Assembly (NCBI GenBank): GCA_001430745.1 | Contig: KQ481993.1 | Span: forward strand, 712,816 to 752,322 | Length of the DNA stretch: 39,507 nucleotides | From: Auxenochlorella pyrenoidosa | Lineage: Eukaryota; Chlorophyta; Trebouxiophyceae; Chlorellales; Chlorellaceae | Direction: 5' to 3' | Shown: in pieces, positions 11,401-22,268 of the stretch | Numbering within the stretch: position 1 is the stretch's first letter | How the letters are laid out: each line of letters begins with the position of its first letter | The notes under the pieces: generated by a model | Database searches by the model: none | Seen by the model: the letters and a program-made list of their open reading frames with translations, nothing else | Told to the model about the DNA's origin: nothing | Program-made: the position numbers and the translations under genes

Positions 11401-14400
11401 AGCTGTCTGCCCAGGTGCGGATTTGGAACTCGGCTCCGCTACCGCATGCGAGCACCGCTTGGCACCGGCATGCGGCTTTGCCTGCTCACCATCTGCCGTC
11501 TTGCCCAACGACTGCTAGCCTGGATAGTACACCTGTGGCCTGCGCCCTGCCCTCCATCTCCTCTGGGCTGCAGCTCAAGCCGGGCTCGAGCGATGCACAC
11601 CTGCTGGCTGCGCTGCACCCCACACCCGCCGTCTGTGGGCGGCCGCGGGAGGATGCGCTGGGCCTGCTGGCAGCCAGCGAGCCGTTTGACCGCGGCTTCT
11701 ATGCCGGCCCCTTTGGCTGGATTGGGCAGGAGGCGGCAGAGTTTGTGGTCGCGATTCGCTCAGCTTTGGTGCAGCCCTCGGGCACGGCGCAGTCCCTGCC
11801 CTCTGCCGCAGCGGCGGAGGAGCAGCTGGCGGCGCGGCTGGCCAGCCATGCAGAGGCAGGCCCCGGCCCGCAGTCGTCTGCTGAAACCGCCAGCAACGGT
11901 GCGACGGCACGCGGCGCCCTGGCCGGCGCTGTCGCCGCAGCCGGCGACGGCCGGGGCGGCACCCGAGTGTCCCTTTTTGCCGGCGTGGGCATTGTGCGGG
12001 GCTCCGACACTGCCTCGGAGTGGGCCGAGCTGGACCTCAAGGTGCGACAGTACGAGCGGCTGCTGCAGGCGGCGCCGCCGCTGGCTGCGGCGCCCAACAT
12101 CAACGCGCTGTGGGCGCGCCTGCTGGTGGAGGAGCTCTGCCGGCTGGGCTGCAACACCTTCTGCGTGGCGCCAGGTGGGTAGGCGGCCGATGCAGTGCGG
12201 GGGCAGCCACCACAATGGACAGTGCACGCCAAGGGTGGGCATTGCGTGGTGAGTAGAGCTCGTAATGCCGACAGCAAACCAGGTTCATTCCCATTCTTGG
12301 GCATTAACCACGTGTCCGGTTATCTGTGCAGCAAAGTGTGCTTGCTTGCCTCTCCAGCCGCTAACCCATTGCTTGACATCTAAGTTGATGGACAAGCCGC
12401 CACCCCCCTCCCCCCCGCCCTCCCGCCACTCTGCCTGCTGCAGGCTCGCGCTCATCTCCCCTCACCGTGGCCATTGCGCAGCACCCGCGCGCCCGTATCG
12501 TGCCCTGCATTGGTGAGTCTTTGCTTCGGGATATAGTTGCGGCCGGGCCACAGTTGCGGCCATATGCAACACCGCCTATGTGGGCTGCGGCTGCGCCTCT
12601 TCCTTTGGCGGCATGCAGACACCTGGCCGCCCTGCGCGTGGTCACCCTGCCTGCTCTGTTTCCTTCTGCCCGCCTGCCATGCTGCTGCTGCAGACGAGCG
12701 GTCCCTCGGCTTCTGGGCGCTCGGGTATGGTCGCGCCACCGGCCGCCCCGCAGTGGTTGTCACCTCGAGCGGCACGGCGGTTGCCAACCTGCTGCCCTGC
12801 GTGGTGGAGGCGTCGCAGAGCGGCGTGCCGCTGCTGCTGGTGACGGGCGACCGCCCCGCGGAGCTGCGCGACACGGGCGCCAACCAGACAATTGACCAGG
12901 TGGGCCGGCGGGACGGGCTGGGAGGGCCTCGCGAGTGGGGCGGGTGCACATCGGGAGTGAAGCTGGCAGGGGGCAGGCGGCCTGGGGCCTCATGCCTGCA
13001 GCCCATCAGCAACCTCTCCGGTGCTGCCTCACACCCATGCTGCCTCTCTGCTCAACCCTCTACCCACCTCACCCCAAATTTACCTCCCCACCCCCGAACC
13101 CTCCTGTGCCCGTGCCCAGGTCAAGATGTTTGGAGGGTACACGCGGTGGCATGCCGACCTGCCTGCACCCGTGGATGCCCTGCCGGCACGCACGATCCTG
13201 TCGGCGGTGGACACGGCAGTGGCGGCAGCGCGCGGCCTGCCCTCTGGGCCGGTCCACTTGAACTGCCAGTTCCGCGAGCCCCTGGCGCCCGTGGAGGCAG
13301 GCGCCTGGGACCGAGCCTGCCTGGCAGGCCTGCAGCGCTGGGAGGCGGGCGATGCGCCATTCATGGCGGCGGCACCCGCTGCGGCGCCCGCGCCGGCGCT
13401 GCAGCTTGGCGGCGCGGCGCAGCTCCCCGCTGCTGCCGGCGCGCCAGCCGACCCTGCAGCACAGGCGGCGCTGCAGGCGATTCTCGGCGCGCGGCGCGGC
13501 CTGATCGTTGCAGCAGAGCTGACCCACCCCGAGGATGTTGTGGCGGCCGTGCAGCTGTCACAGCTGCTGGGCTGGCCCGTTGCAGCAGACGTGCTCTCCG
13601 GCCTGCGCGCTGGCGTTCGCGGCGCGCCTGAGGCAGGCGCCGGCGCTGCGTCGGCGGCCGGTCAACCCGCTGTCATCCACCACTTTGACCATCTGCTGCT
13701 GCTTGACCGGCAGCAGTGGGGCGCGCTGCGGCCAGACGTTGTGCTGCAGCTGGGAGGGCACCTCACCTCCAAGCGGCTCAACCAGTTCCTGGAGTGGTGC
13801 TGCCTGGAAGGAGAGGGGCAGGACAGAGGAATGGACAGCACCCAGCTGCAGCCGCCACCTCTTACATGGGTGCTGGCAGACCGCTCGCCCAAGCGGCACG
13901 ACCAGTTTCACCTGCTCAGCCATCGGCTGCAGGCGCCGCTGCCGCAGCTGGCGGCGCAGCTGGCGGCGCAGCTGGGCGGGGCCCAGGGGCAGCCGGCAGC
14001 GGCGGTGGCGGCAGCGCGGCGTGCAGAGCAGGCGCGCTACCGAGCCCTGCTGCAGGCGCTGGACAGCGAGGCGTCGGCTGCGGTGGATGCAGCGCTTGCG
14101 GCCATGCCGGAGCTGACGGAGCCGGCTGTGGCCCGCACGCTGGCACAGCAGCTGCCGCCAGGCGAGGGCCTGTTTGTGGGCAACAGCATGCCCATCCGCG
14201 ACCTCGACATGTATGCCTACCCAGCGCCTGCTGGGGCGGCCTCCGCAGGCGCACCCGCTGGCAGCGCGGCGCGGCAGGGCGTGGTGGGAGGGGCGCTGGG
14301 CGCCCCGGTGGCAGCCAACCGCGGCGCCAGCGGCATCGACGGCGTGCTCTCCACTGGTGGGTCGGGGCTCGTGCTGTGACTGCGACTGGACAAGCCGAAC

Positions 14401-17400
14401 ACCTGCTGCTCTGCCTGCTGTCCGAGCCAGCGGGATGCCTGCGTGCTTTGTCGCACCACTGCATGCTGGCGCGCCTGGCAGCCCCTGAACGGGCCGCGGC
14501 TCCTAACCTCGCGCCCTGCCCCCCGCTGCAGCTGCGGGCTTTGCGGATGGGCTGGGACGCGGCACCACCCTGGTTGTGGGCGACCTCTCCTTCCTGCACG
14601 ACATCAACGGGCTCAACCTGCTGCGCAGCGGTGGGGCTGGGCGGCGGGGGCTGCTCTGCCAGGCAGCCGGGACGGGCTAGTGACTCCCTCTGGGCGCCGG
14701 CCATCCTGCAGGCATCAGTCACGCCAGGCCTGGCTGCGCCTTGTGACCAGCCACCCTTGCACCCCCCGTGACGCAGCACCCCCTTATCGCCCTCCCCCAC
14801 CCACCCACCGACCCACCTCCCTGCAGGCGAGGCGCGGCCCCCCCTCACCGTGGTGCTGGTCAACAACTCTGGCGGCGGCATCTTCTCCTTCCTGCCCATC
14901 GCTGACGCGCTGCCCGAGGACGTGTTCACGCCGCTGTGGGCCACGCCGCAGCACGTCGACCTGGAGGGTGGGCCGGGGGGGGGGGGGGCGGCCCTGCAGT
15001 GTGAGCTTGGGGTTGAGGGTTGGCTCCGGGAGCAGCAGCTGCGGCCGGCTCCATATCGTGTTCATCCTCTTGGACGGAGAGCTGGCGTGTGGCAAGTTGA
15101 CAGAGTGTGCTTTTTGTCGGTGCCATCCCGCTGAGCTGCCAAGCCCTGCTGCGCTGTGCCAAAATCGATTCCTGCATGCATGCAGCGCCTCAGCCAACCA
15201 TCCTCGACGCTTGCCCCGCAGGCATGTGCCGCGCGCACGGCATCCCGCACCAAAAGGTGACGGCGGCGGACGACCTGCCGGGCGCGCTGCGCTCCGCCTG
15301 GAGCTGCAACCGCCACTCAGGTGGGTGCTGGCTCACTGGATGGGCGGCAGGCCGGGCAGGGGAGTTCACACACAGCCCAGCTACTTCCTCCGCAGCCACC
15401 CTCCTGCAGGCGACACAACCTGGTGCTCATTCCCGCCTTAGCAGCTCCCCCAAAACACCTGCTCCCGGGCTGCCTGCAGTCATAGAGGTGGTGACCAGCC
15501 GGCTGACCAACGTGGACCGGCACCGCGAGATCCAGGCAGCCGTCAAGCAGGCGGTGGGCGCCACGCTGCGCCTGCTGCAGGGCCCAGCGCAGGCACAGCA
15601 GCCGCCGCCAGCAGCAGGGCAGCTGGCGCTCGGCAGCAGCGCGATGGCGGCAGCGGCCTGCGGGCCGCATGAGCTGGCACTGCAGTCGGCCAGCTACCAT
15701 GCCTTTAGCCTGCCGCTGGCGCGCCCGCTGACCACCACTGTGGGGGCTGGCGGCGAGATGGGGCGGCGGCGCGGCTTCCTGCTGCGTGTCACGCTGTGCG
15801 GCGCGGACGGTAGGTGCAGCGTGCACGGCGTGGGCGAGGTGGCGCCGCTGCCGGGCCTGCACCGAGAGACCCTGCAGGAGGCAGAGCAGCAGCTGGCACT
15901 GCTGTGCAGCCTCATGTCCGTTGGCACCAGCAGCGGCACACCTCTGGGTGACGCCGCGGTGCGCCTGCCCCTGACAGCCGCGCTGCTGGGCGGCCGGCTG
16001 AGCGCGTGGCTGGAGGCTGGGCTGGGCGTCTTGCCCGCCTCCCTGCTGCCGTCTGTGCGCGGCGGCCTGGAGGCGGCGCTCCTGTCTGCAGTGACGCAGC
16101 ACCAGGGCCTGTCTATGGCCCAGCTGCTCTGCGGCGCTGCCCTCCAGGGCGGTGCGGCCCCGCTGTCGCCGGCTGTCGCCGTGAACGGCCTGCTGGACTG
16201 CCAGGGCACCCCTGCGGAGGCCGCGGCGGAGGCAGCAGCGCTGCTGCGCCGCCAGCCGTTTGCAGCTCTCAAGATCAAGGTTGGGCGGCGAGCCGACCCT
16301 GCTGAGGATGCAGCGGCGGTGCTGGCCATCAGGCAGGCTGTGGGGCCGGGTATCATCCTGCGGGCAGACGCCAACCGTCGGTGGAGCCTGGCGCAGGCAG
16401 TGCAGGTGGGCTGCCCGGCACTTCTCGCCCTGGCTTCTTGCTGCTGGCCTGCCAGGCGTCGCAGCCGCTGCCTGCATGCACGCCTGGCCATGCGTTTTGC
16501 CATGTTGCTTGCTGCCAGCTGCTCCTCCCACGTCCCCCCTGACGTTTGCTGCCTCTCCCTCACCACCTTTCCTTGCCTCTACCTTGCTGCAGTTTGCCCA
16601 GGCTGTCGCGCCTGCGGGCCTGCAGTACGTGGAGGAGCCTCTGAGCTGCCCCGCTGAGCTGTCAGAGCTGCACCGCCGCACCGGGCTGCCGCTTGCACTC
16701 GATGAGTCGGTGGACGAAGGTGGGCGACTAGAGGATTTGCACGCAGCAGCAGGTGTTCGCTTGCGACAGCAAGGAGACGGCGCTGGCAGTACAGCGTGGT
16801 ATTGGCCAGGCCAAAGCACGGCCTTGCTGACTGCACAAGAGGCTCTGGGCACCCAAGACAAGTGTTCCGCGGGTTGAGACATCTCACCCCGCCCCGCCGC
16901 AGCCCCTGCTGGCCCTGTTAGCCGAACGCCTGCATGCCATGCTTGCCGTGCTTGCCTGCAGGCCTGGTGGGCCCAGGCGCCCCTGATGCTGAGGCCATGT
17001 GCGAGGGCGTGGCGGCGCTGGTGCTCAAGCCGGCCGTGCTGGGCGGCTTTGAGCGCACCGCTGGGCTGGCGGCGTGGGCGCGCCAGCGTGGCATGCTGTG
17101 CGTGCTGAGCTCCTCCTTTGAAAGCTGCCTGGGCGTGGCGCAGCTGGCGCAGTTCGCCGCCGCGCTGGATGCGGCAGCAGGCCCACCCGGCGGCACACAG
17201 CACGGCCTGGCCACTTTGAGCTGGTTTGCCGAGGATCTGCTGCCGGCCTCGCCAGAGGCACCGCAGCTGCTGCAGCCGCTGGCATCCCGGGCTAGCAGCA
17301 ACAGCAGCAGCAGCGGCAACGGTATCGGCATCGGCCTGGCTGCAGCCGAGCAGGTGGCTGCCAAGGGCATCGCCCTCACGCTGGGCCTGGATGCCCAGCA

Positions 17401-18766
17401 TGCAGCCGCTGAATGCCAGCAGGCATCGCGGCGGCGCTCCAGCGTGCAGACCGGCTCCGCCCTGTACGACTTCTCCCTCTTGGAGGTGCTGCCGCCCGCT
17501 GCACAGGCCGGCGCCGCCGGCGGCACCAGCAACGGCACCAGCAGCAGCGGCCGCTTGGCCCCCGGCCAGCCACCCGTGCTCCTCCTGCACGGTTTCCTGG
17601 GGGCTGCCGAGGACTGGCTGCCACTGATGCGGGCCCTGGGCCTGCAGCGCCACTGCATCGCCCCCGACCTCCCCGGCCACGGCAGCACAACTGTCGACGC
17701 TCACACCAGCAGCGGTAATGGCAACGGCAACGGCAGCAGCGGCGGCAGCAGCGGCTCGGCTCACAGCCTGGAGGCGGCAGCTGCCGCGGTTGCGGCGCTG
17801 GTCGAGCGAGAAGGCCTGCAGGGCTGCTGCCTGGTGGGCTACTCCCTGGGGGCGCGGCTGGCGCTGCTGCTGGCGGCGCGCTGGCCGCACCTCTTCTCGG
17901 GCGTAGTCAGCGTCTCGGGTGCGCGGGGCAGGGAACCAGAGCGGGGCGCGACTAGCAGGAGGCAGCCCTGCGAAGGTGCAATGCACACCGTGCGTGCCGG
18001 CAAGCTGTGCGCCGGCCCAAGTTGCCCCAATACTTGCTTCGCTCGCGACGCAACACCTGCCCACACAGCGTGTTCCTACAGCGGTTAAAAAGCATTTGCC
18101 CCACTTCACCGCTGCAGGGACCCCCGGCCTGCCCGACGCCGATGCCCGCGCCGAGCGCGCCGCCCGCGACGACGCGCTGGCGGCTGCGCTGCGCCAGGGT
18201 GGCCTGCCCAGCTTCCTGGAGCACTGGTACCAGGCGCCCATGTGGGCCCCCCTGCGACAAAGCCCCAGGCGAGCATGTAAAGAGGCGGGGCGGGCGCCGT
18301 GGCGGGGCGCATCCCTGTCAGGCAGGCTTGCCCTTATCTGCGGTTTGGGCCGTGGCTGCCGTCTTTTCTTTTGGTTGGCTGAAGCCCGCGCCCTGCCGTC
18401 CATGCATGGTGCAGGTTTGGCGCGATGCTGGCCCAGCGGCGCCAGGCTGGCGATGCAGAGCAGCTGGCCGCTGTGCTGGCGGCCGCCTCGCCGGGCCGGG
18501 CCCCTAGCCTGTGGGGCGAGCTGCCGGCGGCCGCGGCAGCAGGCAGCCTGCCGCCGCTGCTGCTGGTGGCAGGGCAGCAGGACGGCAAGTTTGTCGGAGC
18601 CGCCCAGAAGCTGGCCGGCCTGCTGGCACAGGGCGATGCAGGCGATGCAGGCGCCAACACGGCGCGCGTCGCATTGGTTCCCGGCTGCGGGCATGCCGTC
18701 CACATTGAGTGCCCCGTGGAGCTGCTTGCTGTGCTGCAGTCATTTTTGGCAGGCGGGCATGAGTGA
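8437..18766 (+). CDS. PHYLLO: PHYLLO: fused MenF-MenD-MenC-MenH for phylloquinone synthesis, 18 exons
   Basis: A four-enzyme fusion converting chorismate to isochorismate, SEPHCHC, SHCHC and o-succinylbenzoate on the way to phylloquinone, the photosystem I quinone; the family is plastid-targeted. Exons: 8437-9428, 9609-10065, 10351-10479, 10680-10788, 10965-11062, 11316-11414, 11574-12174, 12444-12512, 12694-12899, 13120-14356, 14532-14630, 14827-14967, 15222-15320, 15480-16405, 16593-16719, 16962-17918, 18118-18268, 18415-18766. Together they encode about 2282 residues with all phases closing. The frame is open further upstream, but 8437 is the first in-frame ATG and gives an N-terminus rich in Arg, Ser and Ala, like a transit peptide. 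Exon 2 may instead end at 10083 (six more residues); both possible donors are GC. The intron after 18268 also has a GC donor. The four modules are listed separately. The uORF ends four bases before the start; TGTAA lies at 19058. Confidence 0.95.
8900..12090 (+). other. PHYLLO module 1: MenF isochorismate synthase, full length
   Basis: This module isomerises chorismate to isochorismate. It holds both the N-terminal half ([13 protein letters not shown] region, exons 1-2) and the complete chorismate-binding half in exons 3-7. Motifs seen are [43 protein letters not shown] and [10 protein letters not shown] followed by EWAELDLK. The Lys of KVVLARR and the Glu of STPECLY correspond to the general base and acid of the family. 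In Arabidopsis PHYLLO this module is truncated and separate ICS genes supply the activity, so the complete module here is notable. An acidic and Ala-rich insertion (about 9853-10065) precedes KVVLARR. Confidence 0.9.
12095..15590 (+). other. PHYLLO module 2: MenD SEPHCHC synthase (thiamine diphosphate enzyme)
   Basis: This module joins isochorismate to the succinic semialdehyde unit derived from 2-oxoglutarate. It runs from [18 protein letters not shown] at the end of exon 7 into exon 14. Seen: [10 protein letters not shown], the [11 protein letters not shown] stretch with the cofactor-activating Glu, [52 protein letters not shown] for Mg-ThDP binding, and [13 protein letters not shown]. Exon 10 (13120-14356) holds the middle of the module. 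Every family landmark I looked for is present, with no frame break. Confidence 0.93.
14975..14988. repeat. G14 homopolymer in a PHYLLO intron
   Basis: Fourteen consecutive G begin seven bases after the GT donor at 14968. It is intronic, so a length change would not shift the reading frame, but it could affect splicing or local base calling. Confidence 0.9.
15670..17420 (+). other. PHYLLO module 3: MenC o-succinylbenzoate synthase (enolase superfamily)
   Basis: This module dehydrates SHCHC to o-succinylbenzoate. It opens near [20 protein letters not shown] and shows the enolase-superfamily catalytic set: ALKIKVGRR with the KxK lysines, [22 protein letters not shown] and [10 protein letters not shown]. 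The barrel continues through [15 protein letters not shown] and [10 protein letters not shown] Ser/Asn/Gly-rich linker of about 30 residues around 17290-17340 follows and leads to MenH. The module order matches plant PHYLLO (F-D-C-H). Confidence 0.92.
17455..18763 (+). other. PHYLLO module 4: MenH SHCHC synthase (alpha/beta hydrolase fold)
   Basis: This module eliminates pyruvate from SEPHCHC. Seen: [18 protein letters not shown], the nucleophile elbow [30 protein letters not shown] then SFLEHWYQ in exon 17, [12 protein letters not shown] with the likely acid, and [11 protein letters not shown] with the catalytic His. An Asn/Gly/Ser insertion at about 17703-17765 separates PGHG from the helix before the nucleophile. 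The stop is TGA at 18764-18766. Confidence 0.92.
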
Positions 18767-19262
18767 TTGCTCTACAGCGGGTGCCGCTTGTGAGCATGAC
18801 GAAGGCACCCTCAATGCCGGCTGGTGCTGGAGCACCGCATGGCCTTGCACCCATTCACATGAATTCCTCATTGGCACAGCAAATGCCGCTTCCAGGTTTT
18901 TTCTTTTCTGCTCGGCGCGCACTGCCTAGTGTAGATTATCCAACGCTCTCCCAGCATCTTTCTTTCATCCCAATTTTCCTATTCATCCGCGCTGTTCACC
19001 CCTCGCTATTGGTGGCCGAACGGCAAGCCAATTTCGTGCATGCAGTCTACATTATCATGTAAGCCATTGCTCATTCCTGGTTGCATCTCAAGGAATGTCG
19101 AGCATCTCAGAACTGAGGCAGCTGGCTGCTGGCGCTCAACATAAGTGAGGAAGGAAATGACATCGAATTGGGTGCATCACTGTGAGAGTTGGAGAGGAAT
19201 GAAATGGGCTCTTTGCACAAGAGGAAAAATGAGGGGCTGGGCGCCAGGAAGCTGCCAGGGGG
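18767..19262. other. Convergent 3' region between PHYLLO and the S4 gene
   Basis: About 0.5 kb that is AT-richer than the coding DNA around it. It should carry the 3' UTRs of both genes. A TGTAA motif lies at 19058-19062 on the plus strand. I see no TTACA (minus-strand TGTAA) for the S4 gene and no coding homology. Confidence 0.6.
19058..19062 (+). terminator. Possible TGTAA poly(A) signal of PHYLLO
   Basis: TGTAA is the common chlorophyte polyadenylation signal. This copy lies about 290 bases after the PHYLLO stop. A five-base motif occurs often by chance, so only its position supports it. Confidence 0.4.
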
Positions 19263-21517
19263 CTACAGGTACCGCACCATCTTCACGCTGTGCTTGCCCT
19301 TCTTGGTCACCTCTGCCGCCGTCACCTCCAGCCGCCCCTTGCCCGCCACGCTGACCACATCCCCCGCCTTGAGTTCGCTGCTGGGCTTGCACCCCGACCG
19401 CCAGTTGACGCGCACATCGCCTGCTCGGCGCCCAGGAAGCCAGAAGTGGCGGGGGCAACCGTGTGCAGCAAGAGTTAGCCATCATCAGTGCTTGCCGCCA
19501 GGTGGCATCCAGCGGCCCACTGAACGCATGTCGGCTCGTGAAACGCCTGGACGCGAAAATGGCGCGTACCAGCTGGCACCACGAACAATAGACACCAACA
19601 TTTATGCCGCACGCAGCGTGCATACCTGTCTGACGCTGCCATCTTGTTCCGGACTGTGGCCATGCACCGCACGCGCCGCAGCAGGCGAGCTGGCTCAATG
19701 CCCACGCACATTGCCCGCACCCTGCCAGCCCACCCGCTTTGATGAGGTCCATCATCTTGCTGCGGCTCATGCGGAAGCCGGCAGAGGCAATGGCGTCCAG
19801 CCGCATGCTTGCCTCCACGCTGCTCAGCTCCTCCACGCGGGGGGCGCGCACCTGCGGGGTGGGGGGGGCGCCGGGGTGGGGGTTGTTGGTGGGGGGCAGG
19901 TAGTGCATGAGTGGGCTGTGGCGCAGGCAGGCTGAGGGCCAGGGCAAGGCTGTGACGGCATGCGGCTGAACAGTAATGCCTCCCCAGAGCACGTCTGGTG
20001 GTGGTGGTGGGTATGTGAACAGGGGCGCCACGCAGGGAGGCACGGCCTCACCTGCAGCTCAGACAGGCTGATGCCCTGCGTCTGCACAGGCACCGTCCGG
20101 ACCTGCAGGGCGGCAGGGGCCGCAGTGGGCAGGCTTGATCCCAACGCTGGCCACGAGCTGGCATGCACGCACACCAGTTCCACGCTAAGCGTCCCGCATG
20201 CAGCCCTGCTTCCTCTGTAGCGCTCCACCCACTGGCTCGCAACAAGGGCGGGCATGCTGCTGCCCAGTACAGCTGAACTAGCCGGGTCTGTGCAACCCTG
20301 TGCAACCCAAGAGTCTGCCTGCGCCTTCCCGCCTGCGCGCGAGCCCCCCCCCCCTCCCCCCCCACCCACACTTACACGCACACACACAACACCCCAGCCC
20401 CCACCCCACCCCACCTGCGTCAGCGCTCCCTCCAGGTGCTCCACCAGGTTGGGGGCACACAGGATCTGGGCGCCCTGCTCCCCCGTCACCAGGATGTCCC
20501 CCACCTTGCCGCGCTCAATGCCCGTGCCCAGGCACGCCCCTGCTTGCACCGCCAGGAGGGGGCTGCAGAAAGAGCTGAGCGGGCTTGCTTGCGCTGCACG
20601 ACCCGCGCACCAAGCAGTATCCCTCGCTCTGGGCTCCCCGCACACCCCATGCAGGCGGGGACGTGCCTGTGGCATGTGCCCAGCAGCTGGCCCCCTACCC
20701 ACCCAGGAAGTCGCGGTGGGTGGCTGGATCAAAGAGGAAGTTTCCCTTGCACTGCACCGCCGCCACACCGTCTAGCTGCGAAGGGTCGGCGGCCAGCCCG
20801 GCGAGCGCCTCCTCCCGCCCAACCGCCACCCTGCAGACCACACAGTGGGCATTAAATCTCGTGCTCTGCAGCACTGTGGCTTTGCTGGGCAGGGCCATGC
20901 ATGCTGGCACGACAAGCGGACTGCCTGGGGTGCGTGCAGCACAAGGCGCCGGCGCCGCACCTGCAGCGCTCAGCCTGCGGGTAGCCGCCCCAGGGCACGG
21001 CCGCCACGTCTGCCATGCGCTGCAGGAAGACATGTGCAAGGCCAGGGTTGGAAGGAGCACAAGGTATGCACAGGACCATGCATTGGGCAGCAAGCAGTGC
21101 TGCAGGATACCGAGGATTTGTCAACATTGCAGGCCCAGCCTCCAGCCTGCTCGCCTCGAGCACCATCATCGCGTCTGCCACAACAGGGGGCGTGTGGAAG
21201 TCGGAATAAACGATGGTCCAGCTGTCTGCCGCGCGCTGCGCCTGCTCCACGATGCGCGCCACAGCGTCCCTGTTCTCTGCATCCACCCCGCGCAGCAGGT
21301 CGTCGCGTGCAGAGGCGGCCAAGGTAACAGGGCCACGGCCGGGAGGGCGTGGCGCCGAGTCCGTGCCGACAGAGCTGCCGCCATCGGTCACCCGCCGCTG
21401 CTGGTGTTGCAGCCAGCCGCCGGCAGGCTGCGACCGCGGCAATTTGTTTCTTCGACGAACTGCTGCCGCTGTGCAAGTTGCCGCTGGCCGCAGGAAGCGG
21501 CAAGCGAGCGCACACAT
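19263..21517 (-). CDS. YlmH-like S4-domain RNA-binding protein, probably plastid, 7 exons
   Basis: This matches the YlmH family (plant relatives are called photosystem II S4 domain proteins). Bacterial YlmH binds the ribosome and acts in quality control of stalled nascent chains; plastid use is inferred. Exons in gene order, minus strand: 21155-21517, 20961-21019, 20703-20830, 20415-20539, 20052-20102, 19734-19851, 19263-19420, giving about 333 residues with closing phases. Seen: the N-terminal YlmH domain (DSWTIVYSDFHTPP, PWGGYPQAER, THRDFLGACLGTGIERGKVG, DILVTGEQGAQ) and the S4 domain (LSSVEASMRLDAIASAGF, SRSKMMDLIKAGGDVRVNW, ending KKGKHSVKMVRYL). The first intron has a GC donor (plus strand GC at 21153-21154). 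The ATG at 21517 opens an N-terminus rich in Cys, Ala and Arg, like a transit peptide; an in-frame ATG at 21703 is an alternative. Confidence 0.88.
20392..20415 (-). promoter_or_regulatory. G-quadruplex motif next to a 5' splice site in the S4 gene
   Basis: On the transcribed strand the intron after exon 4 begins GTGGGGTGGGGTGGGGG and continues with CTGGGG. That is four runs of four or five G with loops of one or two bases, starting two bases inside the intron. More G-rich sequence follows (C-rich on the plus strand at 20344-20368). The pattern fits a very stable quadruplex that could mask the donor; the effect is inferred. Confidence 0.6.
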
Positions 21518-22268
21518 TGCGAACGAGCTTCCGAACGACCTTCTGCACCGCCCGCAACGCCGATAGAAGATCGGTGGTACTGATACTATCGCGCCATCAG
21601 AAAGGAAGCTGCAATGTGAGATGGCTGTGAGCGGCAGCAGAGGAGGAGCAAGGGCGAGGTGGCGGAGCGATGCAGTAACATGCATGCGCCATGCGACCGC
21701 CATGCTCTACTTCTGCATTTCAGTCTGCATTTCAGCTGATGTGCGACCACTGCATCATTTCAGGGAATCCTCTGGCAGGTTGCTCGTCAGTTCTGAGCTG
21801 AAGGCACAGTCAGCGCAGTCACAGCCCCCAAAAAATGAACCGACTGCTCCCGCATCTGGGGCAGAGAGCACCGAGGCCGCACGCCCAGCTTTGCATGGTC
21901 TTATTACTCATGCCATGCGTCAGTTGTTTGGACCCGACACCCCGCCAGCCCATCCCCGGTTTGGCTGGAGGTTGATAAGTCACTCTCAATTACACAAGAA
22001 TTTTCTGGTTGCTGCAGCCAATAGGCATGGATGGCCTTCTTCGCTGCGATGGCAACTTGCAGGGTGTTAGATGAGAAGATGCCGGCATGCTGGGGACGGG
22101 CACGCCGCGCAAGGCGGGGCTGCACCCACTGCAGTGTTGCCTGGGAATGTAGCTTTGCGTCGCGATCGCAATAGCAATCGTCAATTGCACATTCATCGTG
22201 GTCTACCTGGCAGCTAGGCAGCCCGTCAAGCGGGACTCGTCACCAGCGGCTCACCTCACCAAGCCCCG
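21518..22268. promoter_or_regulatory. Divergent intergenic region between the S4 gene and GST copy 1
   Basis: It separates two start codons and should hold both promoters. If the S4 protein starts at 21703 the region shrinks to about 565 bases. It contains a perfect 12-bp tandem repeat at 21712-21735. I recognise no other element and no coding homology. Confidence 0.45.
21712..21735 (+). repeat. Perfect tandem repeat, 2 x 12 bp (tctgcatttcag)
   Basis: Two head-to-tail identical copies upstream of the alternative S4 start codon. Each unit resembles a 3' splice acceptor (pyrimidines then TTTCAG), so it could also be chance sequence within a 5' UTR intron. Confidence 0.85.

Noticed and set aside
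9957..12182. A single 741-codon plus-strand frame
   Set aside because: It mixes real PHYLLO exons with introns that happen to stay open. Homology breaks at GT/AG pairs, so it is not one exon.
15317..18703. An uninterrupted 1128-codon frame antisense to PHYLLO
   Set aside because: It is a shadow: GC-rich codon use on the plus strand removes stops from the opposite strand. The translation is low complexity (Ala, Arg, Gln) with no recognisable motif, while the plus strand carries clear MenD, MenC and MenH homology.
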